DNA of 50,507 nt, taken from NCBI GenBank assembly GCA_015680685.1, contig MNCI01023710.1, positions 23,009 to 73,515 on the forward strand, written 5' to 3'. Position numbers and translations under genes: made by a program. This stretch comes from Gnetum montanum (taxonomy: Eukaryota; Streptophyta; Gnetopsida; Gnetales; Gnetaceae). The notes beneath the pieces are model-generated. The model saw nothing but the letters and a program-made list of their open reading frames with translations. It did no database searches and was not told where the DNA came from. Shown piece by piece: positions 21,501-32,952 of the stretch; the first letter of the stretch is position 1; each line of letters starts with the position of its first letter.

Positions 21501-23913
21501 TAGTGTATTTTTAAGGAGTATGTGTTGATGGGGTGGGTGTAGGTGAAGTTTCCATCCTTTGAACCTTTTCAGGACTTGTCATAAAAAAAGGACCTTTCCA
21601 AGTCCTTGTTTCACTTATGATGACATCCTATTGTGCATTAATTTTCTTGGTGGCACATTTTTCTGTTATGGTTATGTTGAAAATTTTCCTTGCATAATTA
21701 GTGGTAGTATTAATGGTAGGAAGTTAGGAGTTTTGATTGATGAACCAGCTATTGGTTGGTGTATATGAGAGTTTGGATCAATTTGCAAAGTAGTGGGTTT
21801 ATGATATTTCAATGAATAGTAGTGAGAGGAGGTGTTGATCAAAGAGTTTCCTATAGATATTGGACATTGAAGATAATATTCATAAGGATTAGGTTACCTA
21901 TATGGATACTGTTGCCTTGGTGGTGGCATTCCCCACACCTGTGGTTGTTGCCACTATTGCTGGTATTGTTCTTATAGTTGATGATAGGCTTTGCCTGGAT
22001 ACTATGATAATTAGTATGGTTGTTAGAAGTTAACTTGTGGGTAAGGTAATCATCTTGTCATCTATTTTTTGACAAATCCTGGATTAGGCACATATGTTCT
22101 AGACTCTTGTAAATTGACTATAATAAGAGAACATCCTTTAGGATGTTCATTGTCTTCCAAACTGGAGTTTGTTAATTCTTCAACTACAATAAATTTTCAT
22201 TTATTTATGTAGTATTCTCATTCATTGTCTCTTGTTTTCTTCTTTTCTTGCTTTTTGTTTATGGCCTATTCAGTCTTCTATTCTACTATCTTGAGTGTGG
22301 TAGCAAATTTTTCATCCACTCGATCTCACATTTTCTCTATCTTAGTTGCAATGTCATTAACTACTTTTTGGATGGTAGAGTCTTTCATTCAATCATATCC
22401 TTTAAAGTTTCTTCTCCTTGTCCTTTGTATATTCTCACATTCCTTTTTCTCATTGTGGAATTTCAATTATATTCCTTAGCTAATTTTCTTTTCTTTAATT
22501 CTCCTTCCTCTTTTTCAACTTGATCCATAAGTTTCTAAATTAAATGAGCTATAATTTCAAATAACCAACCTTGGGCATATCCTCCAATGGTTTTCCTTAT
22601 TTTGTTTAGTATCCCATCAATAATATGCCTAAGTTGTTCCCTTTGAGAAAATCCATGGCCCTAGCATCTATGCAGTAAGGAATAGTATCTGCCCATTACT
22701 ACATCAAGGAATTCATGTGTTCCTTGTTTTCATCCTTAAATTTATTTTTTCAAATTTGATACTCTTGAATAAGTTTGATATTTTTCATTAAAGACCTCTA
22801 TCATGGTACTCCATCTTTATATAGATTCTAGTTCTAAGGACTTGTACAAGCTCTCTACTTCCTTTATGAGTATTTTGGAAAATAATTTTAAATTCTACTA
22901 ATCATTCTCTATGTTCTAAAGGACACATGAATCATGGAAGGCTTGAAGCTGATGCAATGGATCTACATTATATCCACCTTTGAATTTTTGGATATTGTTC
23001 ATATCTAGTCACTTGATGTGACTATACCTCGCATGCTTGGTAAGAACATCCACTACCTTCCTAATATTAATCATGCTATGAGTGGTGAGTAGGAGTTCCT
23101 TATAATCTTCAAATCCATGAGCTCTATTGTAGTGATGACTTATTTGATATTCATAACTCTCTCTTTCCTTATGCTTGGTTATTAATCATGATCCCTTATT
23201 CGTCTTTCTCTCTTGTCATGCTATTGGGAGGAGTATGATAAGGAAGAGGAAGAAGTTGGAGAACGATGTCAGTTGGTTCTTTTTCTATGACTTCCTAATT
23301 CATCCCTTCTTGATTCAATGGAGGTTCTAGGCCTTGAGTTCCTTCTAAGTGTGGAGTCTTCCTTGTCTCCTCTAAGTGTTTCTATGAGAGTTGAATCAAT
23401 TTTATCTTGATCGGATCTTCAATATTGATAACTGGTGTTTAAGATTGAGATCCATGGGTTTGATAGAATTTTTTCTATGTGGAGAATCACATCATCTCTT
23501 TCCTCTAGGATAATTGTTTGTGGTACTTTCTTTACTTTATCAAGCTTAGTCCTTATTTCCATAGTAGCATCCGTTCTTTCCTAAGCTTCTATTGGTTGGT
23601 ATACCCTAGTCATGTACTTTGTGATGTGGTACCCTTCATGTACATGACTAAGGTTTGACCTCATGAGGATTACTTACAACATAGATGGTGTAGAACATTT
23701 TTAAGGCAAAAAAATTTTGTCCTATAAATCTCTTCACCTTAGTTATTTACCTTGGTGAAATACAAATATGAAATCAAGATAATATGAATCAGTGTGAGTG
23801 CAAGAGATTTTAGTTTGCATGGGTGTACTCCAGTTTTCTTCATCGTATTCCTTAACATGACTCTTATTAAATTCATTAGCAAGTGGTGAATTCTCTTTAA
23901 GTGTAGAATCCAT
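21501..23913 (-). pseudogene. E5 gag and spacer, degenerate
   Basis: Starts at the ATG at 23913 (MDSTLKENSPLANEF), parallel to the E6 gag start (MASTKEKLSLTKEL, 43696). Blocks: CTHTDSYYLDFIFVFHQ (about 23770-23830); a linker with charged and Ser-rich parts (23200-23600); the capsid-like region (22600-23100); a helix ending near 22250; an EHPKGC remnant of the knuckle (22131-22148) whose first two Cys are lost; then the Pro/Tyr/Gln-rich spacer (21850-22030, GMPPPRYPY type). Stops in every block. E5 and E6 share a gag N-terminus distinct from E1 and E4, so they form one subfamily. Confidence 0.65.
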
Positions 23914-24039
23914 ATTATGTTTTTGATGTTTCTAAGTGTGTGTGTATGGTAAAATAATTTATTCAAGTGTGAAAGATAGACTTTGTAATCTTAATACAAC
24001 TAACTTTTATAAAATCAACTACTAAGTAAACATTGACAG

Positions 24040-24058
24040 ATCCCTAGAAACAATGTCA
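24040..24058 (-). other. E5 degraded primer binding site
   Basis: The minus strand reads TTGACATTGTTTCTAGGGAT beside the LTR end, recognisable as a decayed tRNA-Asp-type site by position and by comparison with 3785-3803. Confidence 0.45.
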
Positions 24059-24059
24059 A

Positions 24060-24934
24060 TTATGAGCAATTGGGTATTGCAACACTCTACCATACAAGGC
24101 ATGAGCATTCGCACATGATCAAATCATAATCCATGGATGAACAATGTAAGAATGCTCATGGTTGATATTTGGTTCATGATTGTTGTCTTCTCACGTTGAG
24201 TTAGCAAAGTGTGAGTAGAATGGTTTAACTCTTGGTGAGGTCTATGATATCATGATGTTGTGTGCTAAAATTAATTCTACATGTTTGAATAATGAAAATG
24301 AGAATATAATTTAAATCTAGGTGATAATAGAGATGTAATTCTATCCTATCCTATGGTGATAAGCATTTGTTCCTGGCTTACTGTACACACCATGGGCTCC
24401 TATAACCATCACTAGGATTACCAAGTAAATCACTACTAAGCAAATCAAGCAAAGTCATTACTCAATTATCAAATAATTAGACTTAATGCTCAAAACCAAT
24501 TGTACTTATTTTTCCTTACTAGTAAACATTAAGAAAGTAAAAGAATTAACAAAAGTAAATGACTAAGTAATTGTAAATGACATAGAAAAGTAAAATTAAT
24601 CTAAGTGATATGTTGCAATGTTGAGAAACAATCTCAATCTTTATCACTAGTCATGAATTGTGTCCAAGTACAATCCACTTGAATAAAAACTCAATGCAAC
24701 TTTTAAACTTCACATTGCAAACATCCACTTCCAACTCTAACTCTAAGTGTAACTCAAAAAAAGAAACTACACGAATTTCACTAAGGATTGAACAAAAGTT
24801 GTTCTTGTGATGCAATGGCAAGTTGGTATTTGGAGTGGAGACCATGACCTACTACATCATATCTACGATGACATAAGTAGAGCTACTATATCATGGATAT
24901 GATATGACATCACTAACATAACCTATTTTTATCA
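24060..24934 (-). repeat. E5 5' LTR
   Basis: About 875 bp, plus-strand start TTATGAGCAATT (TGATGAG in the others), end TTTTTATCA. In reverse complement it matches the E6 LTR: for example a GTACTTGGA..CATGACTAG-like block lies at 24645-24675 and at 42568-42591. ATATC-like repeats lie at about 24858-24905. The right-hand flank starts TTAAG (24935). Confidence 0.6.
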
Positions 24935-25165
24935 TTAAGTTTCATGATGTGAAAGATAGAGTGCATGTTTGGAGATATTGAAGCCATATGAAGCAAAATC
25001 AGAATGGAAAATGCATTTGAAAAGTAGCAAAAAGGACTGAATAATGGAAAAAGGTTAAGGCATCTCATGAATAGGGTTTTGTAGCATACCTAAATTATAG
25101 CAACATTGTAGTCATTAAAAATAAGAATTATTCCAAAATGATTCAAAAATGTATAGGCCCTTTAA
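24935..25165. other. flank between E5 LTR and LINE remnant
   Basis: About 230 bases, AT-rich, no coding or repeat structure recognised. Confidence 0.4.
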
Positions 25166-25169
25166 GGTG

Positions 25170-25990
25170 TGGATTTGAATAGTGGAATTGCAAATAAAGT
25201 TGGTTCTTTGAATAGTATTAGCTTCTTTGATAGCTTTGATACTTTGTATTTTGTTGAAACTTGGGAAGATGTTGGTTCTATAGATTCTNGTATTTTGTTG
25301 AAACTTGGGAAGATGTTGGTTCTATAGATTCTATAGTTCATGGGTTTATTAAATTTTTCATAAGAAATAAAAAAGTAGGATGAAGAGGTAGATGTTCTAG
25401 GGCACTATAGTGTTAGTAAAGAAATCTCTTAAAATTTTTATCCTTTTAGAAAAAATTGATGATCATACACAATATGGTTGGCTAAAAATCTTATGTCAAC
25501 ATGGTTGTGCTATCCTTGTTGTATGTTATTCTACTCCAAGAGATGTTACATTGTATGATTCAATAGATTTGTCTCATGATTGTCTTTTTTAATTCTTAGG
25601 CAAAGATATTGTAGAATTTATAGTAAAAGGCTCAATATCTATTTGCAGAAGTTTTAATGTAAGGATAGGTTCATAGCAAACAAAACTTTTTCAATAGTAA
25701 CATAATATTGATAATTCAGACATTGTTAAAAATCACAACTAGACTTGACATTTCGTAGATGGCACTATTAATAAGATGGATCAACAACTATTACAATGGA
25801 TAAAAAAATTTTATCTTTTAATTTGCAATGGACTTACTAAATTTCCTCAATCTTTATCATGTACATTTAGAGGCCCTTAAGGTAACTCTTGCATTAATTT
25901 GCTTTTATGTTCTCATGAAGATATTGATTTTATAAATTTCCTAAATCTTCATCATTTAGTGGAGTCTTGCCATCATCATCTTGAGTTTTT
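25170..25990 (+). pseudogene. LINE ORF2: endonuclease domain, degenerate
   Basis: Remnant of the APE-type endonuclease that nicks target DNA for a non-LTR retrotransposon. Visible blocks: IANKVGSLNSISFFDSFDTLYFVETWED (motif with the catalytic Glu, about 25190-25275); HGFIKFFIRNKKVG; VKKSLKIFILLEKIDD..QYGWLKI (25410-25490); a CYSTPRDVTLYDSIDLSHD block matching the usual CYFPP..; ICRSFNVRIG (about 25635-25665) where GDFN is expected, so catalytic residues are lost; and SCTFRGP..NSCINLLL..IDFINF. The N at 25289 lies within the Glu-motif region, with a 43-bp flank duplicated. Function is by family motif order; many stops. Confidence 0.65.
25246..25332. other. assembly gap N with duplicated 43-bp flank
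   Basis: 25246-25288 and 25290-25332 are identical around the N at 25289. Removing one copy keeps the LINE endonuclease motifs continuous. Confidence 0.85.
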
Positions 25991-26099
25991 GTTATAAATT
26001 CCAATTGTCTTTCAAATAAGAAGAAAATAAAAATAAAAATTTTTAGTATAGACTCACCTTAGCAATTAAGGAAAAATATATAAATGCAACATATAACAA

Positions 26100-27600
26100 A
26101 TAGACTATTGAAAGATGACATAAGGAGCTTGAACAAATTGTGCTTATAATAGCTAAGCAAGTTTTGCATTCACAACAAAAGGGTACTTACAAGACTTGGT
26201 TTGATAAGGATCACTTCCAAGCTAAGCAGTATAATAAGAATGTAAATAAGAGTCACAAACAAAGCTTAGCTAAGGTAGATAAATACTTTATTAGAACCAG
26301 GAAAAGCAAATTTATGAGGGAACAATAGGAATATTTTCTTACATCATGAAAAAGAAACCTACATAGTTTTTGCAATGTTTTCATCATAAAGAGTCTTCAT
26401 CATTTAATTTTTCTTTTCAAGATATTTGCTCATTTTATAGTACACTATTTACAAGACAAGATGATAATTCTACTACTATTGTAAAACAAGCATCTTTCCA
26501 ATTTACTCTTGAGGAAGTCACATAGGGTATTAGAAAGCTAGCATCTGGTAAAAGTGTAGATTCAAATAGTTTATATATAGAATCATTAAAGTAGTCAGGA
26601 TCTACTATTCATAGATAAATTTGACACAAATTAAATATAGCAATGGAGCAAGGATTAAATCAACATTGGAAAACTAGTAAAGATATCTCGTTAGATTAAA
26701 AAAAGGATAAAAATAATTTGAGAAATTATCAAATGATTGTTGTGAGTAACATTTTTGCTAAGTCATTAGGAACTCTGCTAGAAAAGAAAATCAGTTCTTG
26801 GGCTAAAGGTAATGAGGTTAGGATAAGATATCAAGTAAGTTTCAAAAAAAATTACTCTACTATTGATCATTTAGTTACTCTTAGACACTACATAGGCTTT
26901 GTAAAAGTACCTAATAAAAAAATTTTATTTGTTTTATTAATTTTCCTAAAGAATATGAGTTAGTAATCTATACAAAACTATGGTTACGCTTACATAAAAT
27001 TGGCCTCCCTTTAGAATTGATTGCAGTAACTCAAAGATTGTATGAGGAAGTGATTATTGAAATTGCATATAGTAATTCAAAGAAAAAAATTTAATGCTAA
27101 ATTAAAATTTGAATTAAGCAAGATTGTCCACTTTCTCCAATATTCTTTGTAATCTTTATTGATGAAAGGTAGGAGTGGTTGTACAAAGGGCAAGATAATC
27201 ATTTTATCAAAATCGGATCCTAGGTAGTGAATCTTGTTTAACATGCAAATGTTGCTACTTTGATCTCCACTACTGCAAAAGGTATGCAAAATATGTTGCA
27301 AATTTTTTTAAAAAATATTATTGGTCATCTACCCTTGAGGTAAATGTAGATAAAACCAAATTTATGATGTAGAATACAAATACCTATTATAACTTACATT
27401 TTGGAGACACCAATGTGTAAATAGTAAATTCTTTTAAATATTTGGGTCTCATATATATGAACAATTACATGTGAGGAAAGTACATCAAAGAAAAAATAGC
27501 ATGAGGTTTCAAGGCTCTATATACTTTCAAAGGTACAAGGAATTAGGCCTCTAGGCTTGGAAGGTCTAAAAAAAAAAATTCAAACTATAATCTCTTCTAC
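26100..27600 (+). pseudogene. LINE ORF2: reverse transcriptase domain, degenerate
   Basis: RT of the same LINE. Order: a linker helix (26140-26328); FTLEEV..GIRKLASGKS..SNSLY (26500-26580); NYQMIVVSNIFAKSLGTLLEKKISSW (26718-26800); RYQVSFKKNYSTIDHLVTLRHYI (about 26826-26895), matching the GFRxxxSTxDH motif; INFPKEYE; KQDCPLSPIFFVIFIDE (about 27118-27166); and LV-HANVATLIS (about 27232-27266), which stands where YADD should be, so the catalytic Asp pair is lost. KTKFM and NSFKYLGLIYMNN follow. Several stops and frameshifts. Confidence 0.75.
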
Positions 27601-28195
27601 TATGTTATATGAATGTGTTATTTCGAGAACTAGACTAAGGGCTAAACTTTGGAACAATATTTAAAAAGTGTAAAAAAGAAATTTCTTCTTGATGAGTGAA
27701 AAGTGAAGATGCAAATACCTTACTCAATATTATTATTTGAGTGTAATTTATTACCTTTAGTAGCATAAGCCTTGTGTCAATTCATTACATACACTCATAG
27801 CTTGCATATTTTTAGGAGATTGAATGGTTCAAAAAATGAAATATCTCTTAGGAGGATGTACAATAAAATCCCAAGCCTATTCATCAACTAGTTAAGGAGA
27901 AGGTTTTAACATAGATGTGGACTAATGTAGAAAGTAAGAGGTAATTTTATTTATACTACATTAGATCTAATAAAATAGATGTAGAAGCTCACTTTTTCTT
28001 AGTTATTATTCTCATTAAGTATTAGAATGCTACAGTAAAAATATTCTATGATTTGTTTTTAATGCCCCCATTAATGCTTGGTAAATTTGTAGAATCTATA
28101 TTTATTGTTTATGAAAATATAATATTTGTCCAATAGATCCTAAATGTCTTTGAATGCAATACAGTTTCATTTCATTCATTTATAAAGTTCTAATT
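27601..28195 (+). pseudogene. LINE ORF2: C-terminal part, first copy
   Basis: Downstream of the RT thumb: FENXT..KLWNNI, then YSILLFECNLLPL..ALCQFITY and HIFRRLNGSKNEISLRR, pieces of the LINE C-terminus in shifting frames. It ends with ILNVFECNTVSFHFIH (about 28138-28185). The same ending recurs at 28860-28905, so this is one of two C-termini of the same family. The usual Cys/His knuckle is not visible in this copy. Confidence 0.5.
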
Positions 28196-28210
28196 TGGAT
28201 GTGTGACCTC

Positions 28211-28254
28211 TATGTGTGTGTGTGCGTGTGCGTGTGCATGTGCATGTGCATGTA
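28211..28254. repeat. (TG)n-type microsatellite with GTGCAT hexamers
   Basis: TGTGTGTGTG passes into GCGTGTGCGTGTGCATGTGCATGTGCATG-type repeats just after the first LINE C-terminus; simple sequence. Confidence 0.8.
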
Positions 28255-28259
28255 GAGTA

Positions 28260-28905
28260 AAATTAAAAATTCAAAGCACAAAAGCAAAGGAGTACAGAAA
28301 AGAGGAGAAACTTCAAATTAACAAAAAGAAAAGGCCTAATGGTTTTGAGGATGCCTTTTCAAGTTTTCATCCTTATAAAAAATTCTTGAGAAACATCCTT
28401 GTGGGATAGGAAATCAGACATTTTGTGAAAAGATTAACATTAGATGAAGAGGAATGAAGCCCTCACAATGTCAATAGAATCAACATCATTGAAAGTTATA
28501 AAGTTCTAATTTCACTATCTTTGGGGTAAACATTGTTATAAGGAGCATCCCACCCCTCCAAAATCTTTTTACACGTGGCCAAATCATCAAAATTGTCATT
28601 TTTACAACTTATTTAAAATAGAAATAGGTACATGGATCAAAATTCCAATAGAAGAAAGAACTTATTGTTTATGCAATCAAAGAGCAATTGAAGATGAATA
28701 TCACATATTCTTGTAATGTCCTATTCTAATACAAAGTTATCACAAATGGCTAATTATAGTTAATAGTTTAATTGAACTTTTTGAAATAGTCCCTAGGAAA
28801 CCTAGTAACTTTATTGATGAAGTATTTATTACCTATACTATGTATATTTCTTCTATCCAATAGGTCCTAAGGGTCTTTGGACATAATAAAAAGCATTTCA
28901 ATTTT
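28260..28905 (+). pseudogene. LINE C-terminus with Cys/His knuckle, second copy
   Basis: Reads VKLKIQSTKAKEYRKEEK..., then WIKIPIEERTYCLCNQRAIEDEYHIF followed by a stop and CP (about 28633-28720). This is the C-x2-C...H-x4-C motif found near the C-terminus of many plant LINE ORF2 proteins. The end is VLRVFGHNKKHFNF (about 28867-28908). This copy may be a separate insertion, or the 3' part of the LINE above displaced by an internal duplication; I cannot decide. Confidence 0.6.
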
Positions 28906-29890
28906 GTACTATATAATTTATATCTTCTCATAACATTCAACATCAATCTAATCATTTGCATTTCTATCATATTGATTTGTTATCCATGCCTCTCTTTACA
29001 CTACCCTGTATTCAAAACCATATAATATAACAATTTTGATTTCTATTTTGTAGAATTTTCCTTTTAGTTTTATTAAGATTATTTTCTTATATAAAAGAGA
29101 ACTAATCCATCCCCATTACATCAATTGATTTTTTATATCTTTTTCAATTTCACCATCTCATTGGAGCATTAATTGTATCTAGCAAAATTATTTGCAATGA
29201 ACTTTTTGGCCTTGAATTGATACTTCTATTTTACCACTATTTATAGTTTTATTGAAATTATATTCCACATATATTTTGTCTTTCTACTACTAAATTATAA
29301 GCTTTTTGATTTTAGAGAATGTCTCCTCTTTTCCATTTTATAATAAATATTTTCTCAAGCTATATCTACCAACACAATATCATATGCAAATAGCATATAC
29401 TAAGGGATTTCATCATTTGTTTCCTTTGTTAATTTATTCATAACAATAGCAAATAAGTACAAGCTAAGTGTAGACCCTTGATGTACACATACTATGATTA
29501 GAAAATCAAGTGTAATATTACAAGCTATCTAATTCCAGAAGTAGCTCGTTGTTATATACATGTTTTGAATCACTACTTTAATATATTTATCAAGGATGTT
29601 TTTCCTTTCTAAAGTTAACCAAATAATATATCTAGGCCCTCTATCATATATGTTTTCCACATTAATGAATATCACAAGTAAATTTTCTTTATATTTTTAG
29701 AATTTCTCTATTAATTATCATGTAAGTAAAATAGTCTCGCTAATATATCTCCCTTTTAACATAAATTTAAATGATGATACATGGCTGTACGAATTATTAT
29801 AAAATCTTTTGAGATAGATGGTATTGACTTCTAACCAAGTAAAATATAACTTAAAGACATACACTAACTTTTTTATTATCCATATAGGAA
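28906..29890 (-). pseudogene. second LINE reverse transcriptase fragment, opposite strand
   Basis: Minus-strand RT remnants from a different LINE lineage. From the 5' side: SSFKFMLKGRYISETILL (about 29718-29780), matching the GFMPGRST.EAI motif; VIQNMY (about 29555); VHQGSTLSLYLFAIVMNKLT (about 29430-29490); MLFAYDIVLVD at about 29365-29395, where FADD has become FAYD; then ENIYYKMEKRRHSLKSK. Near 28960-29050 a LLYYMVLNTG..CKE...IEMQMIRL series matches the RPAMLYGxECW...AEMRMLRW block. Truncated at the 5' side near 29890 and ending against the first LINE near 28906. Confidence 0.65.
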
Positions 29891-30003
29891 ATTGAAGAGT
29901 CCGTAACCTTTTCACCCGGTGCCATCAAAGACACCGTCATGTTCACTGTAGAAAAACAACGTATACTTAAACCAGACCCAAAACATTTGGCCAGGTAACG
30001 AGG
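29888..30003 (+). pseudogene. orphan exon-like segment, unidentified
   Basis: A pyrimidine-rich stretch ending TCCATATAG (29879-29887) precedes an open frame that reads EIEESVTFSPGAIKDTVMF, then TVEKQRILKPDPKHLAR, then TAA. Composition is coding-like: balanced amino acids, no stops, higher GC than the flanks. It resembles the last exon of a nuclear gene with an acceptor site. I do not recognise the protein. What lies upstream on this strand is the antisense LINE fragment, so either the rest of the gene is beyond an intron holding LINEs or the exon is a relic. It also underlies the 3' side of the protease remnant (30135-30511) on the other strand. Confidence 0.4.
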
Positions 30004-30134
30004 AGCAAAGCAAGGAAGAGAATAAGAGAAGAGAGGGTGAAAGCGTGTATATATATATATAAACAAACTACTGCAGTACAGAAGTGAAAATAGAGCAAGT
30101 CTGCGTAGATTTTCGGTGGTTTGAGAAACTAGAT

Positions 30135-30511
<377 letters not shown>

Positions 30512-30600
30512 CGCGTTGGATTCTATGTCTTTAGGGTAACCCAATATGCAAAACTGTTCTGAGATGGGATCAGAGTGGTGGCATTAACCGTCATTAGATA

Positions 30601-31370
30601 GGAAAGCCTAGCATGCAAAGATTCAATAATCTTTGGCTGCACAATTTCCACACAATTGTGATAAGATATTCCAAATGATCAATGAAAACACACAATACAT
30701 TGAGATGGTTTGGCTTTTCTTGTGGCATAATGCGTGTTTCCATAGGAAAGCAAGCAAAGATCCCTCCATTTTTGGAGACAGAAATCTGTTAAGTATGTTT
30801 ACAAGTCAATCATTTTATGGTTTGGCTTTTTTCATGGGCCAGAAGCGTATTTATATAGGAAAGCCTAACATGCAAAGATGAAACATCCAATCATTTCTTG
30901 CTGCATCTTTACGCATACATGCCCGGCATGCAAAGATGTAACCATTTCCACACGTTTGGGAAGCGTGTTTACAATGCAATCATTTTGGACACTTTGCAGT
31001 GAATCCATGTCATAAGACCGGGAATCTTTGCAATAAGGTGATATGTTTCTTTCCAAGTCGATCATTTTCAGGGCGGAGATCCTTTGGCTTTTCTATGAAC
31101 AAGAAGCTTGTTTACATATGAAAGCTTAACATGCAAAGATGAAAGATCCCATCACAATTCCATTTTCACGCAGGAATCCCTGGCATGCAAAGATCTCACC
31201 ATTTCCACAGAATTGTGAAGCGTGTTTACAATGGAATCATTTTTGGCACTAAGATTGGTCAGCTTTTCTTATAGCAATTTGCAGTTAATCGATGTCACAA
31301 GACCGGGTATCTTTGTAACAAGGAATTGATATGTTTCTGATGCTCATAATATTTCTAGAAATCTCAACAC
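30601..31370. repeat. three diverged ~260-bp tandem repeats with CATGCAAAGAT motifs
   Basis: Units start with GAAAGCYTARCATGCAAAGAT near 30601, 30858 and 31119 (spacing about 257 and 261). CATGCAAAGAT occurs exactly five times: 30612, 30869, 30927, 31130 and 31194. Other shared blocks are GAAGCGTGTTTACAATG (near 30960 and 31218) and AAGACCGGG (near 31014 and 31299). The array lies from about 90 to 860 bases upstream of the protease start at 30511. CATGCA is the core of the plant RY element bound by B3 factors (ABI3/FUS3/LEC2); a regulatory role here is inferred. Confidence 0.7.
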
Positions 31371-32427
31371 AATCTCATAATGCCCTCCTTGATGCCTATG
31401 AAAATTTTATGTCCCATAGATTTTATGAGTCCTTGAACATCATAAAGATTCAATTTTACTTTTAACTAATGGCGACACTCTCCTATGCTTTTAAAGAAAT
31501 AGATAAAGTTTATAGTGATCTTATATATACTTTGTAACCTTAAAGTTTTTATACACAAAACATTCTTTAACGAATGTTGTTATATCTTTAAATATGCCTA
31601 GCCAACGAGAACTCCTCCTTAAGTGCTTAAGATATTTATCTCTTTCAACATGACTAACCATACTTTTTCAATGTTTTCTTGTTAACAACCCGTGCGTAAA
31701 ATTAGAATGGGACAACATACCTTTTCATTATTGGAGAGAATTCTCCGTTAGAGTCAATTGTCTATTCATTTATCTACATGACCAAGCAATGGATCCAATC
31801 TTTTCGGATCTCAGCAATGCATCACCTTTATCACGACAGCAAGACGAACTTTCAAATCGTTTCGGATCTGAGCAATGCACCAAGACCTTTACCACGACAG
31901 CAAGATGAACTAATTACATGAAATGATAAAGAGCATCAAAGATAGCATTTCTTTTTTCACTCGTGCTTCAATAAAGCGGTACTTTTAAAGTTTTTCACTC
32001 TATTTCAAGTCGGACATTCAATTAATTTTGGAAGTTCAAAAATTAAACACGTTGCGATCACGTAATAATGAAAATTTCATGGTAACTAGATATTGCTTCC
32101 AACACTTCATGTCTTAAAAGAAGATATGCAACTCCTCATAGATGTCTTTTTTACTACATTAATTGAATTTCAAAGAAAAGAGAGAAAGTAGTTTTCCCTC
32201 TTGTAATAAGACATCATATACCGCAAGTTCATTTTCCAAAAGGGCCAGTTTAAACAACCTGCAGTTCATCATATCAGCAGTGAATTGCCGGCAATGCCGT
32301 TCAATGCCCAAGTGGAACCTAACAATTCAAGCAGCATTACAAATATAAATTATTTCTTTATTTTTAAAGGTTGCTAAATTTTAAGAGAATCTCCTGTAAA
32401 ATAATTTTAGCTTAGAATGGTTTGCCC
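31371..32427. other. intergenic stretch with a 58-bp tandem duplication
   Basis: No gene recognised. Two copies of a 58-bp unit (about 31799-31856 and 31857-31914) share TTTCGGATCT, AGCAATGCA and ACGACAGCAAGA. The rest is AT-rich and without clear structure. Confidence 0.5.
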
Positions 32428-32952
32428 TGTTAGGTGTGAGGTGTGTTGTAATTTTAAGTATAACATACCTACAATTTGTAATGGTTGCTATGTTAGTAAA
32501 TTATTCTTGCCATATTGACCCAAAACAACAAAGCCCAAGTATGTTATATGACTACAATTTGGCCATGATTAATTGTGGATTATAATTTCATAGTTTAGCT
32601 TTTGCCCATGACATTATGCCCACTATATAAGTGGATGCTTAGGTGGTTTCTTGGATGGTCTTAAACATCACAACATCAACAATCAAAGCATGTGTACATC
32701 AACATTAAAGTAAAGAGATTGTGAAGTAATTTTAAATTGCAGTCTGTTTTTGTCGTGTAAGCTTGATTTAAGTTTATTGTAAGTCTGTAAGTAAGAAGGC
32801 TTGAATTTCCAAGGCTTACTAGTAGCTGAAGTTATTGCTGAAATTTTTCCTGGATAATTATATTGTTTGTCTCGAAGATGTTTTCATATTTTCTATTAAT
32901 ACTACTGCTGCAATTTGCTTATTTGCATTTCTCTATGCATTAGAAATTAACA
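32428..32952 (+). mobile_element. copia-type solo LTR
   Basis: A 525-bp unit that begins TGTTA and ends TAACA (5-bp inverted ends), flanked by TGCCC (32423-32427) and TGCCT (32953-32957), a near-perfect 5-bp target duplication. A TATATAAG box at 32624-32631 gives the strand. No primer site or internal region follows, so it is a solo LTR left by recombination between two LTRs. The copia assignment rests on the ends and length only. Confidence 0.6.

Noticed and set aside
28203-28409. Cys/Ala-repeat peptide (CACACACAC).
   Set aside because: Translation of the TG microsatellite joined to LINE sequence.
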